Assembly: GCA_900770215.1 (NCBI GenBank)
Contig: CAAGJW010000074.1
Location: 1-61,446, forward strand
Reading direction: 5' to 3'
Length of the DNA: 61,446 nucleotides
From: Bacteroidales bacterium
Lineage (GTDB): Bacteria; Bacteroidota; Bacteroidia; Bacteroidales; Muribaculaceae
Positions 7,327 through 16,067 of the stretch are shown one piece after another; positions within the stretch are counted from its first letter, which is position 1; each line of letters starts with the position of its first letter. Made by a program: the position numbers and the translations under genes. Below the pieces are notes generated by a model, which did no database searches, was not told the origin of the DNA, and worked only from the letters and a program-made list of their open reading frames with translations.

Positions 7327-9156
7327 CTAAAACTTCTGCATATCCACCAGATGCTTGTAGACGCCGCCACGGGCGATGAGCTCGTCGTGGCTGCCGCGTT
7401 CCACGATTTTGCCCTCTTGCAGCACGCATATCATGTCGGCATTCTTGATGGTCGACAGGCGGTGGGCAATCACCAGCGTGGTGCGGCCGCTCATGAGGTG
7501 GTCGAGCGCCTCCTGCACCAGGTGCTCGCTCTCGGTGTCGAGTGCCGAGGTGGCCTCGTCGAGGATGAGGATGGGCGGGTTCTTGAGTATGGCACGGGCT
7601 ATGCTCAGGCGCTGCCGTTGTCCGCCCGAGAGGTTGGCGCCACGGTCGCCTATGTTGGTGTCAAAGCCCTTCTCGGTTGCCATGATGAAGTCGTAGGCAT
7701 TGGCAATCTTGGCAGCGTTGATCACCTCCTCGTCGGTTGCGCTGTCGACACCGAAGGTGATGTTGTTGTAGATGGTGTCGTTGAAGAGGATGGCCTCCTG
7801 GTTCACGTTGCCCATGAGGGCGCGCAGGTCGTGCTTGGTGAATTGCCTGATGTCGGTGCCGTCGATCATGATCGCACCTTCCTGCACATCGTAGAAGCGC
7901 GGCAGCAGATCGGCCAGCGTGGTCTTGCCGCTGCCGCTCTGTCCCACCAGGGCCACCGTCTTGCCGCGCGGGATGTCGAGGTCTACGCCGTCGATCACCC
8001 ACTTCTCGCCGTAGCGGAAGCGCACCCCCTTGTACTCGATGCCCTGCTTCATCTGGGTGAGGGGCACAGGGTGAACGGGGTCGGCGAGGTTGTTTTGCGC
8101 CATGAGTATCATGTCGATGCGCTGCATCGAGGCCAAACCTCGCTGTATCGAGTAGCTGGCCTTGGAGAAATCCTTGGCTGGATTGATGATGCTGTAGAAC
8201 ACTACCATGTAGTAGATGAAGGTGGGGGCCGAGATGCTCGACTGGTCGGCCAGGATGAGGGTGCCGCCAAACCACAGCACAATGCCTATGGTGAATGTGC
8301 CCAGAAACTCGCTCATGGGGTGGGCGAGCTCGTAGCGGCGGTTCATGCCGCGGCTCATGAGCCTGAAGTCCTCGTTCTCACGCCCGAAACGCCGCTTCAC
8401 TTTCTCTTCGGCATTGAAGGCCTTGATGATGCGCAGGCCGCCTATGGTCTCCTCGATGTTGCTCAGCAGCACGCCCCACTGGTTCTGCACGTTGAGCGAC
8501 TTGCGCTTGAGCATCTTGCCCACACGGCCCATGATGGTGCCCGCCAGGGGCAGCAGCACGAGCACAAAGATCGTGAGCTGCCAGCTGAGCACGATCATCA
8601 TGCTCAGGCACACGATGATCATGATGGGGTTCTTAAACATCATGTCGAGGCTGGCCATGATGGAGTTTTCCACCTCGGTCACGTCGCCGCTCATGCGTGC
8701 CATCACGTCGCCCTTGCGCTCATTGCTGAAGAAGCCTATGGGCAGCGACACAATCTTGGCATATATCTTGTTGCGCAGGTCGCGCACCACGCCGGTGCGT
8801 ATCGATATCATGTTGAACGCGGCCAGATAGGCACTGCCCGTCTTCACGCCGGCGAGCACCACCAGCGAGAGGGCAATGGCGGCCAGGGCCATGCTCTTGC
8901 CATAGGTGGCGATGATGCACTGCACATAGTAGTAGAAGTCGTTGACGACCACCGTCTTCACCGAGCCGGCACCCCAGGGCATGAATTGATACACCGTGTG
9001 GTTGATGCCGAAGAGCATCTCCAGGATGGGGATGAGCAGGGCAAAGGAGAAGAGCGTGAAAAACGCCGCCATGATGTTGAAAAACACGTTGAGCACGATA
9101 TACCACTTGTAGGGCGGTATGAAACGGCGCAGTATCGCGAAGAAGTCTTTAAACAT
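7327..9156 (-). CDS. MsbA-like ABC exporter (fused membrane and ATPase domains)
   Basis: 609 residues, the normal length for a half-transporter exporter. The N-terminal six-helix domain (about 20-330) includes the coupling region. The ATPase domain has Walker A GQSGSGKTT (about 403-411), signature LSGGQRQRLSIARAI (about 507-521) and Walker B ILILDEATSALD (about 523-534), with the H-loop in LVIAHRLSTI. Members flip lipid A core, other lipids or drugs across the inner membrane. The adjacent GT-C-like gene favours an envelope-lipid role, but the substrate is not determined. Confidence 0.85.
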   Translation of the reverse strand: MFKDFFAILRRFIPPYKWYIVLNVFFNIMAAFFTLFSFALLIPILEMLFGINHTVYQFMPWGAGSVKTVVVNDFYYYVQCIIATYGKSMALAAIALSLVVLAGVKTGSAYLAAFNMISIRTGVVRDLRNKIYAKIVSLPIGFFSNERKGDVMARMSGDVTEVENSIMASLDMMFKNPIMIIVCLSMMIVLSWQLTIFVLVLLPLAGTIMGRVGKMLKRKSLNVQNQWGVLLSNIEETIGGLRIIKAFNAEEKVKRRFGRENEDFRLMSRGMNRRYELAHPMSEFLGTFTIGIVLWFGGTLILADQSSISAPTFIYYMVVFYSIINPAKDFSKASYSIQRGLASMQRIDMILMAQNNLADPVHPVPLTQMKQGIEYKGVRFRYGEKWVIDGVDLDIPRGKTVALVGQSGSGKTTLADLLPRFYDVQEGAIMIDGTDIRQFTKHDLRALMGNVNQEAILFNDTIYNNITFGVDSATDEEVINAAKIANAYDFIMATEKGFDTNIGDRGANLSGGQRQRLSIARAILKNPPILILDEATSALDTESEHLVQEALDHLMSGRTTLVIAHRLSTIKNADMICVLQEGKIVERGSHDELIARGGVYKHLVDMQKF

Positions 9157-9192
9157 ACAACAATGCTGTGATAGATGGGTGTGCTGTGATGA

Positions 9193-9849
9193 TTATTCCT
9201 TCTCGCCATATACCAGGTCGCCCGCATCGCCCAGGCCGGGCACAATGTAGCTGTGCTCGTTGAGCTCGTGGTCGATGTCGCAAGTCCATATCGTGGTCTT
9301 GTCGAGGGGCAGGCGTTGCCCTATGTAGTCGATGGCCTGGTCGGTGGCAATGACGCTGGCCACGTGCACGTGGGCCGGGTGCCCCTTGGTCATGAGCGCC
9401 TGGAAGGCGAGCTCCATCGAGCTGCCGGTGGCCAGCATGGGGTCGACGATGAGCAGCACCTTGTCGTCGATGCGCGGGCAGGCGATATACTCGATGTGGA
9501 CGTTGAAGTCGTTGGTTTTCTCGATATACTTGCGGTAGGCCGAGACAAAGCCGTTCTCGGCCTGGTCGAAGTAGCTCAGGAAGCCCTCGTGAAAGGGCAG
9601 GCCGGCCCGCAAGATGGTGGCCAGCACGAGCTTGTCGGCAATCACGTGGGTGCGTGCCACGCCCAGCGGGGTGGCTGTGTCGCGGGTCTCGTAGTCGAGA
9701 CGCTTTGATATCTCATAGGCCATGATCTGGCCCAAGCGTTGAATGTTGGTGCGGAAGCGCAGCCGCTCCTTCTGGAGCTCCTTGTCGCGTATCTCACTCA
9801 TAAACTGGCTCACGAGCGAGTTTTGGTCGCACAGGTTGATTATTTCCAT
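9193..9849 (-). CDS. upp: uracil phosphoribosyltransferase
   Basis: 218 residues. It converts uracil and PRPP to UMP in pyrimidine salvage in the cytosol. The PRPP-binding loop VDPMLATGSS (about 132-141), the upstream KLVLATILRAGLPFHEG block and the C-terminal PGLGDAGDLVYG uracil-binding loop are all present, and the length is normal. It follows ribF by 50 bases on the same strand. Confidence 0.92.
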   Translation of the reverse strand: MEIINLCDQNSLVSQFMSEIRDKELQKERLRFRTNIQRLGQIMAYEISKRLDYETRDTATPLGVARTHVIADKLVLATILRAGLPFHEGFLSYFDQAENGFVSAYRKYIEKTNDFNVHIEYIACPRIDDKVLLIVDPMLATGSSMELAFQALMTKGHPAHVHVASVIATDQAIDYIGQRLPLDKTTIWTCDIDHELNEHSYIVPGLGDAGDLVYGEKE

Positions 9850-9899
9850 TGTATTCTGTTTCTTGTTCTATTATCGTCACAAGTGAAAAAGTTTCATGC

Positions 9900-10865
9900 C
9901 TAAAAGTTGTCGTGCTCGTGCCTCGTGCCTTGGGCGGCGCAGTAGGCATCGAGTATCTTGATCGACTGGGCGCGGTCGTGGGTGAGCTGGGCGCGCAGCT
10001 CCTCGATGCTGCCCAGCTTGAACTCGAGCCGCAAGAACTTGATGAAGTCGAGCTTGATGGGCATGCCGTAGATGTCGTCGTCGAAGTTGAAGATATTCAC
10101 CTCGATCGACAGGCGGTGGCCGTTGTGCATCGTGGGTCTCACCCCCACATTCACCATGCCCTCGAGGCGCTTGCCGGCCACATCGACCATCACGGCATAG
10201 GCGCCGCGGTGGGGCAGGATGAGTGTGGGGTCGAGCTCGCCCACGTTGGCCGTGGGAAAGCCTATGCCGCTGCCGTTGTGGAAACCGTGCACCACCGTGC
10301 CGGCCAGGCTGTAGGGGCGCCCCATGCAGTGCATGGCGTCGTCGACCTTGCCCGAAGCAATGAGCTTGCGTATGATCGACGAGCTCACGGGGGCATAGGT
10401 TCCCAAATACTCGGGGGCCTTCACAATCTCAACCCCCAGCTCGCGGCCGTGCTGCACATAGTCGGCAAAGGTCTCTTGCTTGTTGTGCCCGAAGTGGTGG
10501 TCGTAGCCGGCCACAAGGGCCGCCACCCCGTAGCGGTCGCGCAGCAGCTCGATGAAGTGGCTGCTGTCGAGCAGCGAGAGCTCGCGGGTGAAGTCGAGGA
10601 GCACGATATAGTCGATGCCGTGGCGGGCAATGAGCTCGAGCTTGTCGGCCACGGTCATGATCATCTTGATGCCGGCCTCGGGGTGCAGCACGGCCTGCGG
10701 GTGCTGGGCAAAGGTGACCACTGCCGACTTGAGCCCGCGCTGCCGGGCTTGCTCCTTGAGAAAGTCGAGCAGGGTGGCGTGGCCCAGGTGCACGCCGTCA
10801 AACATGCCTATGGTGGCCACTGTCGTGCCTGGCTCCAGGTGCGCGTCGCTGCCTATTATCTTCAT
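9900..10865 (-). CDS. ribF: bifunctional riboflavin kinase / FAD synthetase
   Basis: 321 residues from ATG at 10865. The frame extends to 10922, but that extension lies inside the upstream SDR gene. It makes FMN and then FAD. The N-terminal adenylyltransferase domain has GMFDGVHLGH (residues 20-29), the nucleotide-binding signature. The C-terminal flavokinase domain begins near residue 185 with GIGFPTAN and ends in the FLRLEFKLGSIEEL helix. It starts 2 bases after the SDR stop, so the two are probably co-transcribed. Confidence 0.92.
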   Translation of the reverse strand: MKIIGSDAHLEPGTTVATIGMFDGVHLGHATLLDFLKEQARQRGLKSAVVTFAQHPQAVLHPEAGIKMIMTVADKLELIARHGIDYIVLLDFTRELSLLDSSHFIELLRDRYGVAALVAGYDHHFGHNKQETFADYVQHGRELGVEIVKAPEYLGTYAPVSSSIIRKLIASGKVDDAMHCMGRPYSLAGTVVHGFHNGSGIGFPTANVGELDPTLILPHRGAYAVMVDVAGKRLEGMVNVGVRPTMHNGHRLSIEVNIFNFDDDIYGMPIKLDFIKFLRLEFKLGSIEELRAQLTHDRAQSIKILDAYCAAQGTRHEHDNF

Positions 10866-10867
10866 GA

Positions 10868-11716
10868 TCACTGGTTGGAGGTGTCGATTTGCTTCCTCAT
10901 GATGCGCATGGTGTCGTTGCACAGCTTGATAAACACCTCGCGGTTCTTGAGCAGGGTGGAAGCCTTGATTTGCTTGTCGGCGCCCTTGAAGATGAAGCCC
11001 GTGTCGCTCGAGTTGATGGCCCGCATCATGGCTCGGGCGCCTTTCTCGGTCTTGTCGAGCTGGCTCATGTGCAGGTCGAGCTTGTCGAAGAAGCGGTTCA
11101 CCCGCACCATGCTCAGACTCACCAGCGAGGGGTCGACGCTGTTCACGCTGATGCGTTGCGTGCGCAGCACGGTGCTCAGGTATATCGAGAACAGCGACAG
11201 CGCGAGCTTGCTTTGGGCAAAGGCGGCGATGGGCATGAAGTTGTTCACCGCCGGGAACTCGTAGGGGATCGACACCATGTGGCGGCTCAGCGAGGTGGTG
11301 AAGATGATGCGCCCGCCCTCGACCATGAGCGGCTTCACCAGCAGCGAGAGCAGCACAGTGCTCAAGAAGTTGACTTGCACCAGCTTTTCGTAGCCGTCGG
11401 GCGAAATCTCGCTCTTGCGCGAGATGTAGCTGGCGTTGTTCACCAGCACTGCCACAGGGCGGTTAAGCCTTTTGAGCTCATCGACAAACTGCCTCACGCC
11501 GGCAAAGGAGCCCAGGTCGAGATGCATCGAGTAGATGTTTTTGTTCAAGGTCTTGATTTGCAACTCGCGGGCAGCCTCATCGCTGCGCTGGGTGTTGTAG
11601 CAGGCCATCACGATGGGGTGTCCTTGCTCGGCCAGGCGGCGGGTCACCACAGTGCCCATGGCATCGGTGGCGCCGGTGATGATGTAGAGTGCCTTCTTGT
11701 TTTCTTCTTGTGTCAT
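10868..11716 (-). CDS. short-chain dehydrogenase/reductase-like protein lacking the catalytic Tyr
   Basis: 282 residues with a Rossmann fold. The nucleotide-binding turn is TGATDAMG (residues 15-22, replacing TGxxxGIG), followed by VLVNNAS (about 94-100) and IIFTTSLSRH (about 141-150), resembling the retinol-dehydrogenase-like branch. The active-site motif YxxxK reads FAQSK: the codon at 11219-11221 is TTT, giving Phe166 where Tyr is expected, while Lys170 remains. The enzyme may be inactive as an oxidoreductase or have become a binding protein. Directly upstream of ribF with a 2-base gap. NAD(P) dependence is inferred from the family. Confidence 0.8.
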   Translation of the reverse strand: MTQEENKKALYIITGATDAMGTVVTRRLAEQGHPIVMACYNTQRSDEAARELQIKTLNKNIYSMHLDLGSFAGVRQFVDELKRLNRPVAVLVNNASYISRKSEISPDGYEKLVQVNFLSTVLLSLLVKPLMVEGGRIIFTTSLSRHMVSIPYEFPAVNNFMPIAAFAQSKLALSLFSIYLSTVLRTQRISVNSVDPSLVSLSMVRVNRFFDKLDLHMSQLDKTEKGARAMMRAINSSDTGFIFKGADKQIKASTLLKNREVFIKLCNDTMRIMRKQIDTSNQ

Positions 11717-11754
11717 AAAAATTTATATAGTTGTTTTATTTGCTTTTATATATT

Positions 11755-11785
11755 GTATAAAACAAGCGAGGCGCAAGCGCCTCGC
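11755..11785 (-). terminator. intrinsic terminator of the M28 gene
   Basis: On the minus strand, GCGAGGCG (11785-11778), loop CTTG and CGCCTCGC (11773-11766) are followed by TTGTTTTATAC. It sits 8 bases beyond the M28 stop and separates it from the SDR gene. Confidence 0.75.
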
Positions 11786-11792
11786 CCAGGTG

Positions 11793-12761
11793 CTATTGCT
11801 GGATGCTGTAGATGAAGTTGGCCACCGTCTGGCCCACAGCCTTGAGCGTGGCCTTGTCGATGTTGTCGAGTGTGTCGTGGGTGGTGTGCCAGCCGCTGAA
11901 GAAGCCCGATGGCGACTGGCGCATGTCGACGATGTCGACACAAGGTATCTGGTTGTCGAGCAGGGGCTTGTGGTCGTCGGTCACATAACCCTGCTTCTGG
12001 GCGATAAAGTACTTGCCGTAGCCCGCCTCGGCGGCGGTGGCCCATATGCTCTCGACTAGCGAGGGGGCGGCGTCGACCGAGAAGCCCTCCTGGTAGAAGG
12101 TGGCGCCCTTGGCGCCCACCATGTCGAGCAAGATGCCATACATGGGCGCATAGTTGGGCACGTGGGTGTGGTGCACCCAGTAGCGGGTGCCCAGTGCCCA
12201 GCTCTCGTCGATAGAGTCGGTGCCCCAGTCTTCGGCATCGTCGAGCAGGATGTCGACGCCCACGCCCGGGCGTTTCTCCTTCATGATGCGAGCCAGTTCG
12301 AGCAGCACGGCCACACCGCTGGCGGCATCATTGGCCCCCATCACCGGCTGGTTGCGCTTGGCTGGGTCGGGGTCATTGTCGGCCCAGGGGCGGCAGTCCC
12401 AGTGAGCCATGAGCAAGATGCGGCTCTCGGCATCGGGATTGATCACGCCTATATAGTTGGTGGCGTGCAGCACCTTGCCGTCGTGGGTGGTGAGCTCGGC
12501 AGGCTGCGTGTAGACCGTGTCGCAGTACCGGGCGAGCTGTGCCTCGAGATAGGCCCCGCACTGCTCATGGGCGGGGGTGGAGGGCACGCGGGGGCCGAAG
12601 TCGCACTGTGCCTTCACGTGGGCATAGGCGCTGTCGGCGTTGAAGTTCACCACAGCCTGGGCGGGAGCCTCGGTCCCGCTGCTGGCCGCGTCCTGCTTGC
12701 CTCCACAGCTTGCAAGCAATGCGGCGGCAGCGACTATCGATATAAAATCAAGCATTTTCAT
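11793..12761 (-). CDS. M28-family lipoprotein (glutaminyl-cyclase/aminopeptidase-like)
   Basis: 322 residues. The signal peptide ends in the lipobox LLASC (Cys19), so the protein should be lipid-anchored and periplasmic or surface-facing. Zinc-site segments are MAHWD (His120), GANDAASG (Asp145) and DDAEDWG (Glu177), in the order and spacing of M28 enzymes. The RPWADNDPDPAKR segment resembles Bacteroidetes glutaminyl-peptide cyclotransferases, which convert N-terminal Gln to pyroglutamate. Many periplasmic proteins in this phylum have Gln after signal cleavage. Aminopeptidase activity is the alternative. It is monocistronic, between its own promoter and a terminator. Confidence 0.82.
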   Translation of the reverse strand: MKMLDFISIVAAAALLASCGGKQDAASSGTEAPAQAVVNFNADSAYAHVKAQCDFGPRVPSTPAHEQCGAYLEAQLARYCDTVYTQPAELTTHDGKVLHATNYIGVINPDAESRILLMAHWDCRPWADNDPDPAKRNQPVMGANDAASGVAVLLELARIMKEKRPGVGVDILLDDAEDWGTDSIDESWALGTRYWVHHTHVPNYAPMYGILLDMVGAKGATFYQEGFSVDAAPSLVESIWATAAEAGYGKYFIAQKQGYVTDDHKPLLDNQIPCVDIVDMRQSPSGFFSGWHTTHDTLDNIDKATLKAVGQTVANFIYSIQQ

Positions 12762-12783
12762 CAGTCCATTCTATTTGAATTTA

Positions 12784-12791
12784 CAAAAGTA
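12784..12791 (-). promoter_or_regulatory. -7 box (TACTTTTG) for the M28 gene
   Basis: Minus-strand TACTTTTG, 22 bases upstream of the ATG at 12761. No TTG at the usual distance is seen. Confidence 0.5.
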
Positions 12792-13038
12792 CTAAAAAAA
12801 CTTCGTTCTCTTGGCCCTTAAAATAAAAAACTGATTTTAAGCCCAAAGTTTCGGGGCAGGGGAGCGTAATCCAATAGTTGACGTGAGTGGTACACTAAAC
12901 GCACAACAGAGGGCAGGGCACAGAATCCCCCGTTCGTTTTAGTATTAGCGATGGCGAGGACAATCAGAGTTGTAGGGGACTGTGTCGTAATAGCATAGGT
13001 TTATTTAGAAAACATACTGCTAATCCGTTTATCTTTTG
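12792..13038. other. AT-rich junction region, no gene
   Basis: This intergenic stretch lies between the M28 promoter and the AlbA-like promoter. It shows no convincing ORF, direct repeat or tRNA fragment that would mark an integration site. It is where the base composition changes from GC-rich to AT-rich. Confidence 0.4.
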
Positions 13039-13046
13039 TACATTTG
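13039..13046 (+). promoter_or_regulatory. -7 box (TACATTTG) for the AlbA_2 gene
   Basis: TACATTTG lies 26 bases before the ATG at 13073. A matching -33 element was not found. Confidence 0.5.
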
Positions 13047-13072
13047 CGAAATTAATATTAAGAGGAAGCAAC

Positions 13073-14743
13073 ATGACTAAGCTAGAAATATCAGAATATA
13101 TACGTATCCAATTTCCCAAAGAAAATGAGAGTTGTGACTGGAAAGAGTATAAAAATTTGCAAAATAGTCTTTGCGGTCATGAAGGTGACGATGTGGTTTC
13201 CTATGTATCTGCTATCTCTAATATGAATGGTGGTGTCATTGTTGTAGGTATTCAGGATAAGACTTTTGAAGTTGTTGGAATTCAAAATTTTGGGAACTAC
13301 AACATCGAATCAGCGAAGGCTCGTATTGCTGAAAAATGTCGAAATCTTCCAACTGAAAATCTAGAAATTACAGAATTGAAGGCAGACGATGCTGATACTG
13401 TTGTTTGGATCATATCTGTTCCCAAGCATAGACCAAAGTTGCCGGTCTATGCTCATAATAAAGCTTGGCAGAGAATTGGTGACTCTTTGATTGAAATGAA
13501 AGAAGACAGGTTGCAGTCAATTCTCTCAGAGCTAGTAATTACGGACGATTGGAGTGTGGCTATTGTTCCTAACGCCACTTTGGATGATTTGGATTCTGAA
13601 GCAATAGAAAAAGCAAGAAAGGAATATACTATTCGTAATCCATACCGAAAAGCTGAAATTTCAGCATGGGATAATAAGAAGTTCCTTGATAAAGCAAAAA
13701 TAACAATAAATGGAAAAATAACGAGAGCAGCATTGGTACTATTAGGAAAAGAAGAAAGCGAGTATCTGCTTAGCCCTTATGTTGCTTGTATTCGATGGTC
13801 TTTACGTTCTGTAGGGTCTATGCAAAATAAAGACTATGAAATATTGACAATGCCATTGCTATTGAGTGTTGATAAGCTGTATAACAAAGTTCGCAATGTA
13901 AAATACCGACTTGTAAGGCCAAACTCCCTTTTTCCTGAGGAAATGTTGCGGTATGATATGTTTAACATACGTGAGCCACTGAATAATGCTATTGCACATC
14001 AGGACTATACAAAATGTGCAAGAATAGAAGTGGTGGAATATGAAGATGATCATATTATTTTCCAAAATTATGGTGATTTCTTGCCTCAAAATGTTGAAAA
14101 TGTTGTCATTAAGGATTGTCCGGAGTCAGTATATCGTAATCGTTTCCTTGTAGAAGCGATGCGTAATCTGAATATGATTGAGACTGAAGGTGGTGGCATT
14201 AAAAAGATGTTTGTTAATCAACGTATGAGATTCTTCCCGATGCCGGAATACGATTTGTCTGATGGAAAGGTTAGGGTAACTATTACAGGTAAGGTAATTG
14301 ATGAAAACTTTGCCCGAATACTGGCAGATAACCCAAACCTTGGTCTTGAAAATATTATGTTGCTTGATAAAGTACAGAAACAGAAAACAATTACGGACGA
14401 TCAGTTAGTTTATCTAAGGAAACATAAATTCATCGAAGGGCGTAAGCCTCATTTCTTTTTGGCTCATAAAGTCGTGTCGAGAACAAGGAGTACTAAGATG
14501 AAAAGTCAATATATTAAGAATAGAAGCTTTGATGATGAATATTTTATGAAATTGATAGTTGAATATCTGAAAAAGTTTGGTAAAGCTTCACGCAAGGATA
14601 TCAATGAGTTGCTCATGGATAAATTATCGGATGTTTTGGATAGCACGCAAAAGAGGCATAAGATAGATTATCAATTGAAGAAGCTTAAAGATTCAGGAAA
14701 AATTAATTTTGGTGAAGACCACAAGTGGATTCTTGCTAAATAA
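13073..14743 (+). CDS. AlbA_2 (Schlafen-like) + HATPase_c_4 regulator-like protein
   Basis: 556 residues. The N-terminal AlbA_2 domain (about 17-140) contains ESCDWKEYKNL, a central SNMNGGVIVVGI and HRPKLPVYAHNKAWQRIG. The ATPase-like domain (about 285-400) contains REPLNNAIAHQDY and VVEYEDDHIIFQNYGDF, typical of the helicase-like transcriptional regulators annotated 'ATP-binding/putative DNA-binding'. The C-terminal roughly 150 residues look like winged-helix DNA-binding repeats (KFGKASRKDINELL). Such proteins are common accessory genes near mobile or defence loci; no biochemical role can be assigned. The gene is strikingly AT-rich compared with both flanks, a sign of recent acquisition. Confidence 0.82.
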   Translation: MTKLEISEYIRIQFPKENESCDWKEYKNLQNSLCGHEGDDVVSYVSAISNMNGGVIVVGIQDKTFEVVGIQNFGNYNIESAKARIAEKCRNLPTENLEITELKADDADTVVWIISVPKHRPKLPVYAHNKAWQRIGDSLIEMKEDRLQSILSELVITDDWSVAIVPNATLDDLDSEAIEKARKEYTIRNPYRKAEISAWDNKKFLDKAKITINGKITRAALVLLGKEESEYLLSPYVACIRWSLRSVGSMQNKDYEILTMPLLLSVDKLYNKVRNVKYRLVRPNSLFPEEMLRYDMFNIREPLNNAIAHQDYTKCARIEVVEYEDDHIIFQNYGDFLPQNVENVVIKDCPESVYRNRFLVEAMRNLNMIETEGGGIKKMFVNQRMRFFPMPEYDLSDGKVRVTITGKVIDENFARILADNPNLGLENIMLLDKVQKQKTITDDQLVYLRKHKFIEGRKPHFFLAHKVVSRTRSTKMKSQYIKNRSFDDEYFMKLIVEYLKKFGKASRKDINELLMDKLSDVLDSTQKRHKIDYQLKKLKDSGKINFGEDHKWILAK

Positions 14744-14895
14744 TGTAGAATTCAGCAAATTTTTAGCAATTTTTCGGCAGATTTTCAGCAAAATAAGTAC
14801 GTAATAGGCTGATAACCAGTAAGTACATAATTAAAAGAAATGTTGAATTTGTGTGTGCTATTTCAGCAAGAAGAGCTTAAAAGAAGTAACGATAC
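14744..14895. other. AT-rich intergenic stretch, no gene
   Basis: This holds repeated TTTTCAGCA/TTTAGCAA-like words around 14752-14790 just after the AlbA-like stop. No stem followed by a U-run and no convincing ORF were seen. Confidence 0.4.
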
Positions 14896-15105
14896 TGTTT
14901 CTTTGAGTGTGTCTGAAGGGAGACACAAAAGCAGGACCTGCCCGTTTTGGACAGGTCCCCATAATCTTGTAAAAATTAGATGACTTAAACTCAAAATCTA
15001 AAAAATGCTTCTTACAAAGGAACAAAGATAAATATTTATCTTTTGCATCGTCATTCGAGGCCTGCAGGTATGTATGAACTCGCCTCAGACACACTCACTG
15101 AAACA
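14896..15105. repeat. 210-base MITE-like element with 21-bp terminal inverted repeats
   Basis: The left end TGTTTCTTTGAGTGTGTCTG.. (14896-14916) pairs with the right end (15085-15105) at 19 of 21 positions, with a perfect 13-bp core TGAGTGTGTCTGA. The interior carries a hairpin GGACCTG (14934-14940) / CAGGTCC (14952-14958) and no credible ORF. The right end stops exactly next to the stop codon of the following minus-strand gene. It is consistent with a non-autonomous transposable element or IS remnant. No clear target duplication is visible. Confidence 0.5.
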
Positions 15106-15852
15106 CTACCATTGTACCTGTAGTTTAGTTGTTTTAATGATGTTTTGAGTTTTATATCTTGCTATGATGATTGGGGTGTCTATATGATCAAGCGGTATTT
15201 CAGTTGATTGCTGTATGTCTCCATTAAAAATTACTTCGCCGTATAAATCGAAAATAGAAAGATTTAATGGCATGGGGGTATTTACATGTAATCTCTTATT
15301 TCTAATGTGTAGGCTTATTTTATCAAGGCCTGTGTCCTCGACAGATGATGCTTTCAGGAGTTCCTCTAAGTCTCTTTTCTCGATATAATCATTTTTTGAG
15401 TATACTGGGGAGTATACTCTGGTTCCATCGTTGAGGGTTGCACAAAGACTAAAATAGGTGCCCCAGTAAATTTCTGGGATGGATAGATTTGTTGTAACTG
15501 GATATTTTGATTTAGCGACAAAGTATAGTTTGCTTGTGTCGGGATCTATAAGGTGAGATCTTGTGCGCTCAAATATCAATATACTGGTATTTTGAGGGAA
15601 AGAAATTGATAAATCTAATGTTCCGCAGCAATCAATTTTCGCTTCATTGTCGGAAAATAATTGGTAGTTATAGGCAACATTATGAATTATTAGTTTGTCA
15701 TTATTTGCAGAGTCAGTTAGAGTCTCATTGCAAGTTAGGTTTTTGATTGTTTCAGTATGCCGTAAATATTTATTTTGAATCGACTGTGCAAATGCGTGAG
15801 GGCAATTTACCCCCAATAATATAATTGAGATAAGAGAGACTATAAACTTCAT
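15106..15852 (-). CDS. small secreted protein, T9SS-tail-like C-terminus, unknown function
   Basis: 248 residues from ATG at 15852; the frame runs on to 15900 but the signal peptide (MKFIVSLISIILLGVNCPHA, then FAQS) fixes the start. The middle is beta-rich without a recognisable family. The C-terminal segment LNLSIFDLYGEVIFNGDI, followed by a strand and a Lys-rich strand, resembles a T9SS type A sorting domain, though the usual Gly-x-Tyr is not clear. The gene is AT-rich like its AlbA neighbour, and its stop abuts the inverted-repeat element. A good promoter lies upstream. Confidence 0.7.
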   Translation of the reverse strand: MKFIVSLISIILLGVNCPHAFAQSIQNKYLRHTETIKNLTCNETLTDSANNDKLIIHNVAYNYQLFSDNEAKIDCCGTLDLSISFPQNTSILIFERTRSHLIDPDTSKLYFVAKSKYPVTTNLSIPEIYWGTYFSLCATLNDGTRVYSPVYSKNDYIEKRDLEELLKASSVEDTGLDKISLHIRNKRLHVNTPMPLNLSIFDLYGEVIFNGDIQQSTEIPLDHIDTPIIIARYKTQNIIKTTKLQVQW

Positions 15853-15897
15853 TGATTGAAAATGTTGTGAAAAGTTAAAAGGTTTTTTAGTTTGATA

Positions 15898-15929
15898 CAA
15901 ATGTATGAATTATTTTTTGAAATATCAAA
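15898..15929 (-). promoter_or_regulatory. promoter (TTTG - N20 - TACATTTG) for the secreted protein
   Basis: On the minus strand, TTTG (15929-15926), a 20-base spacer and TACATTTG (15905-15898), 46 bases before the ATG at 15852. A full Bacteroidetes-type promoter. Confidence 0.65.
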
Positions 15930-16067
15930 AGGAAAATGGTGTTTTTTTGCATTAAAATTACGCTTGCCAAAGGCAGTGTAAAAACGCAAGAGGAGCAGGG
16001 TGGACAGCAATTTTGATAGTTGCAGTCGCAGTTTGGGCACAGGTTTGTGTAGTTTTTTACCACAATG
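15930..16067. other. AT-rich to GC-rich transition, no gene
   Basis: Between the divergent promoters of the AT-rich island and the ABC operon. No ORF, hairpin or repeat of note was seen. Confidence 0.35.

Noticed and set aside
14858..15094. 78-codon minus-strand ORF inside the inverted-repeat element
   Set aside because: It runs across the terminal repeats, has no recognisable domain or promoter and is most easily explained by chance in AT-rich DNA.
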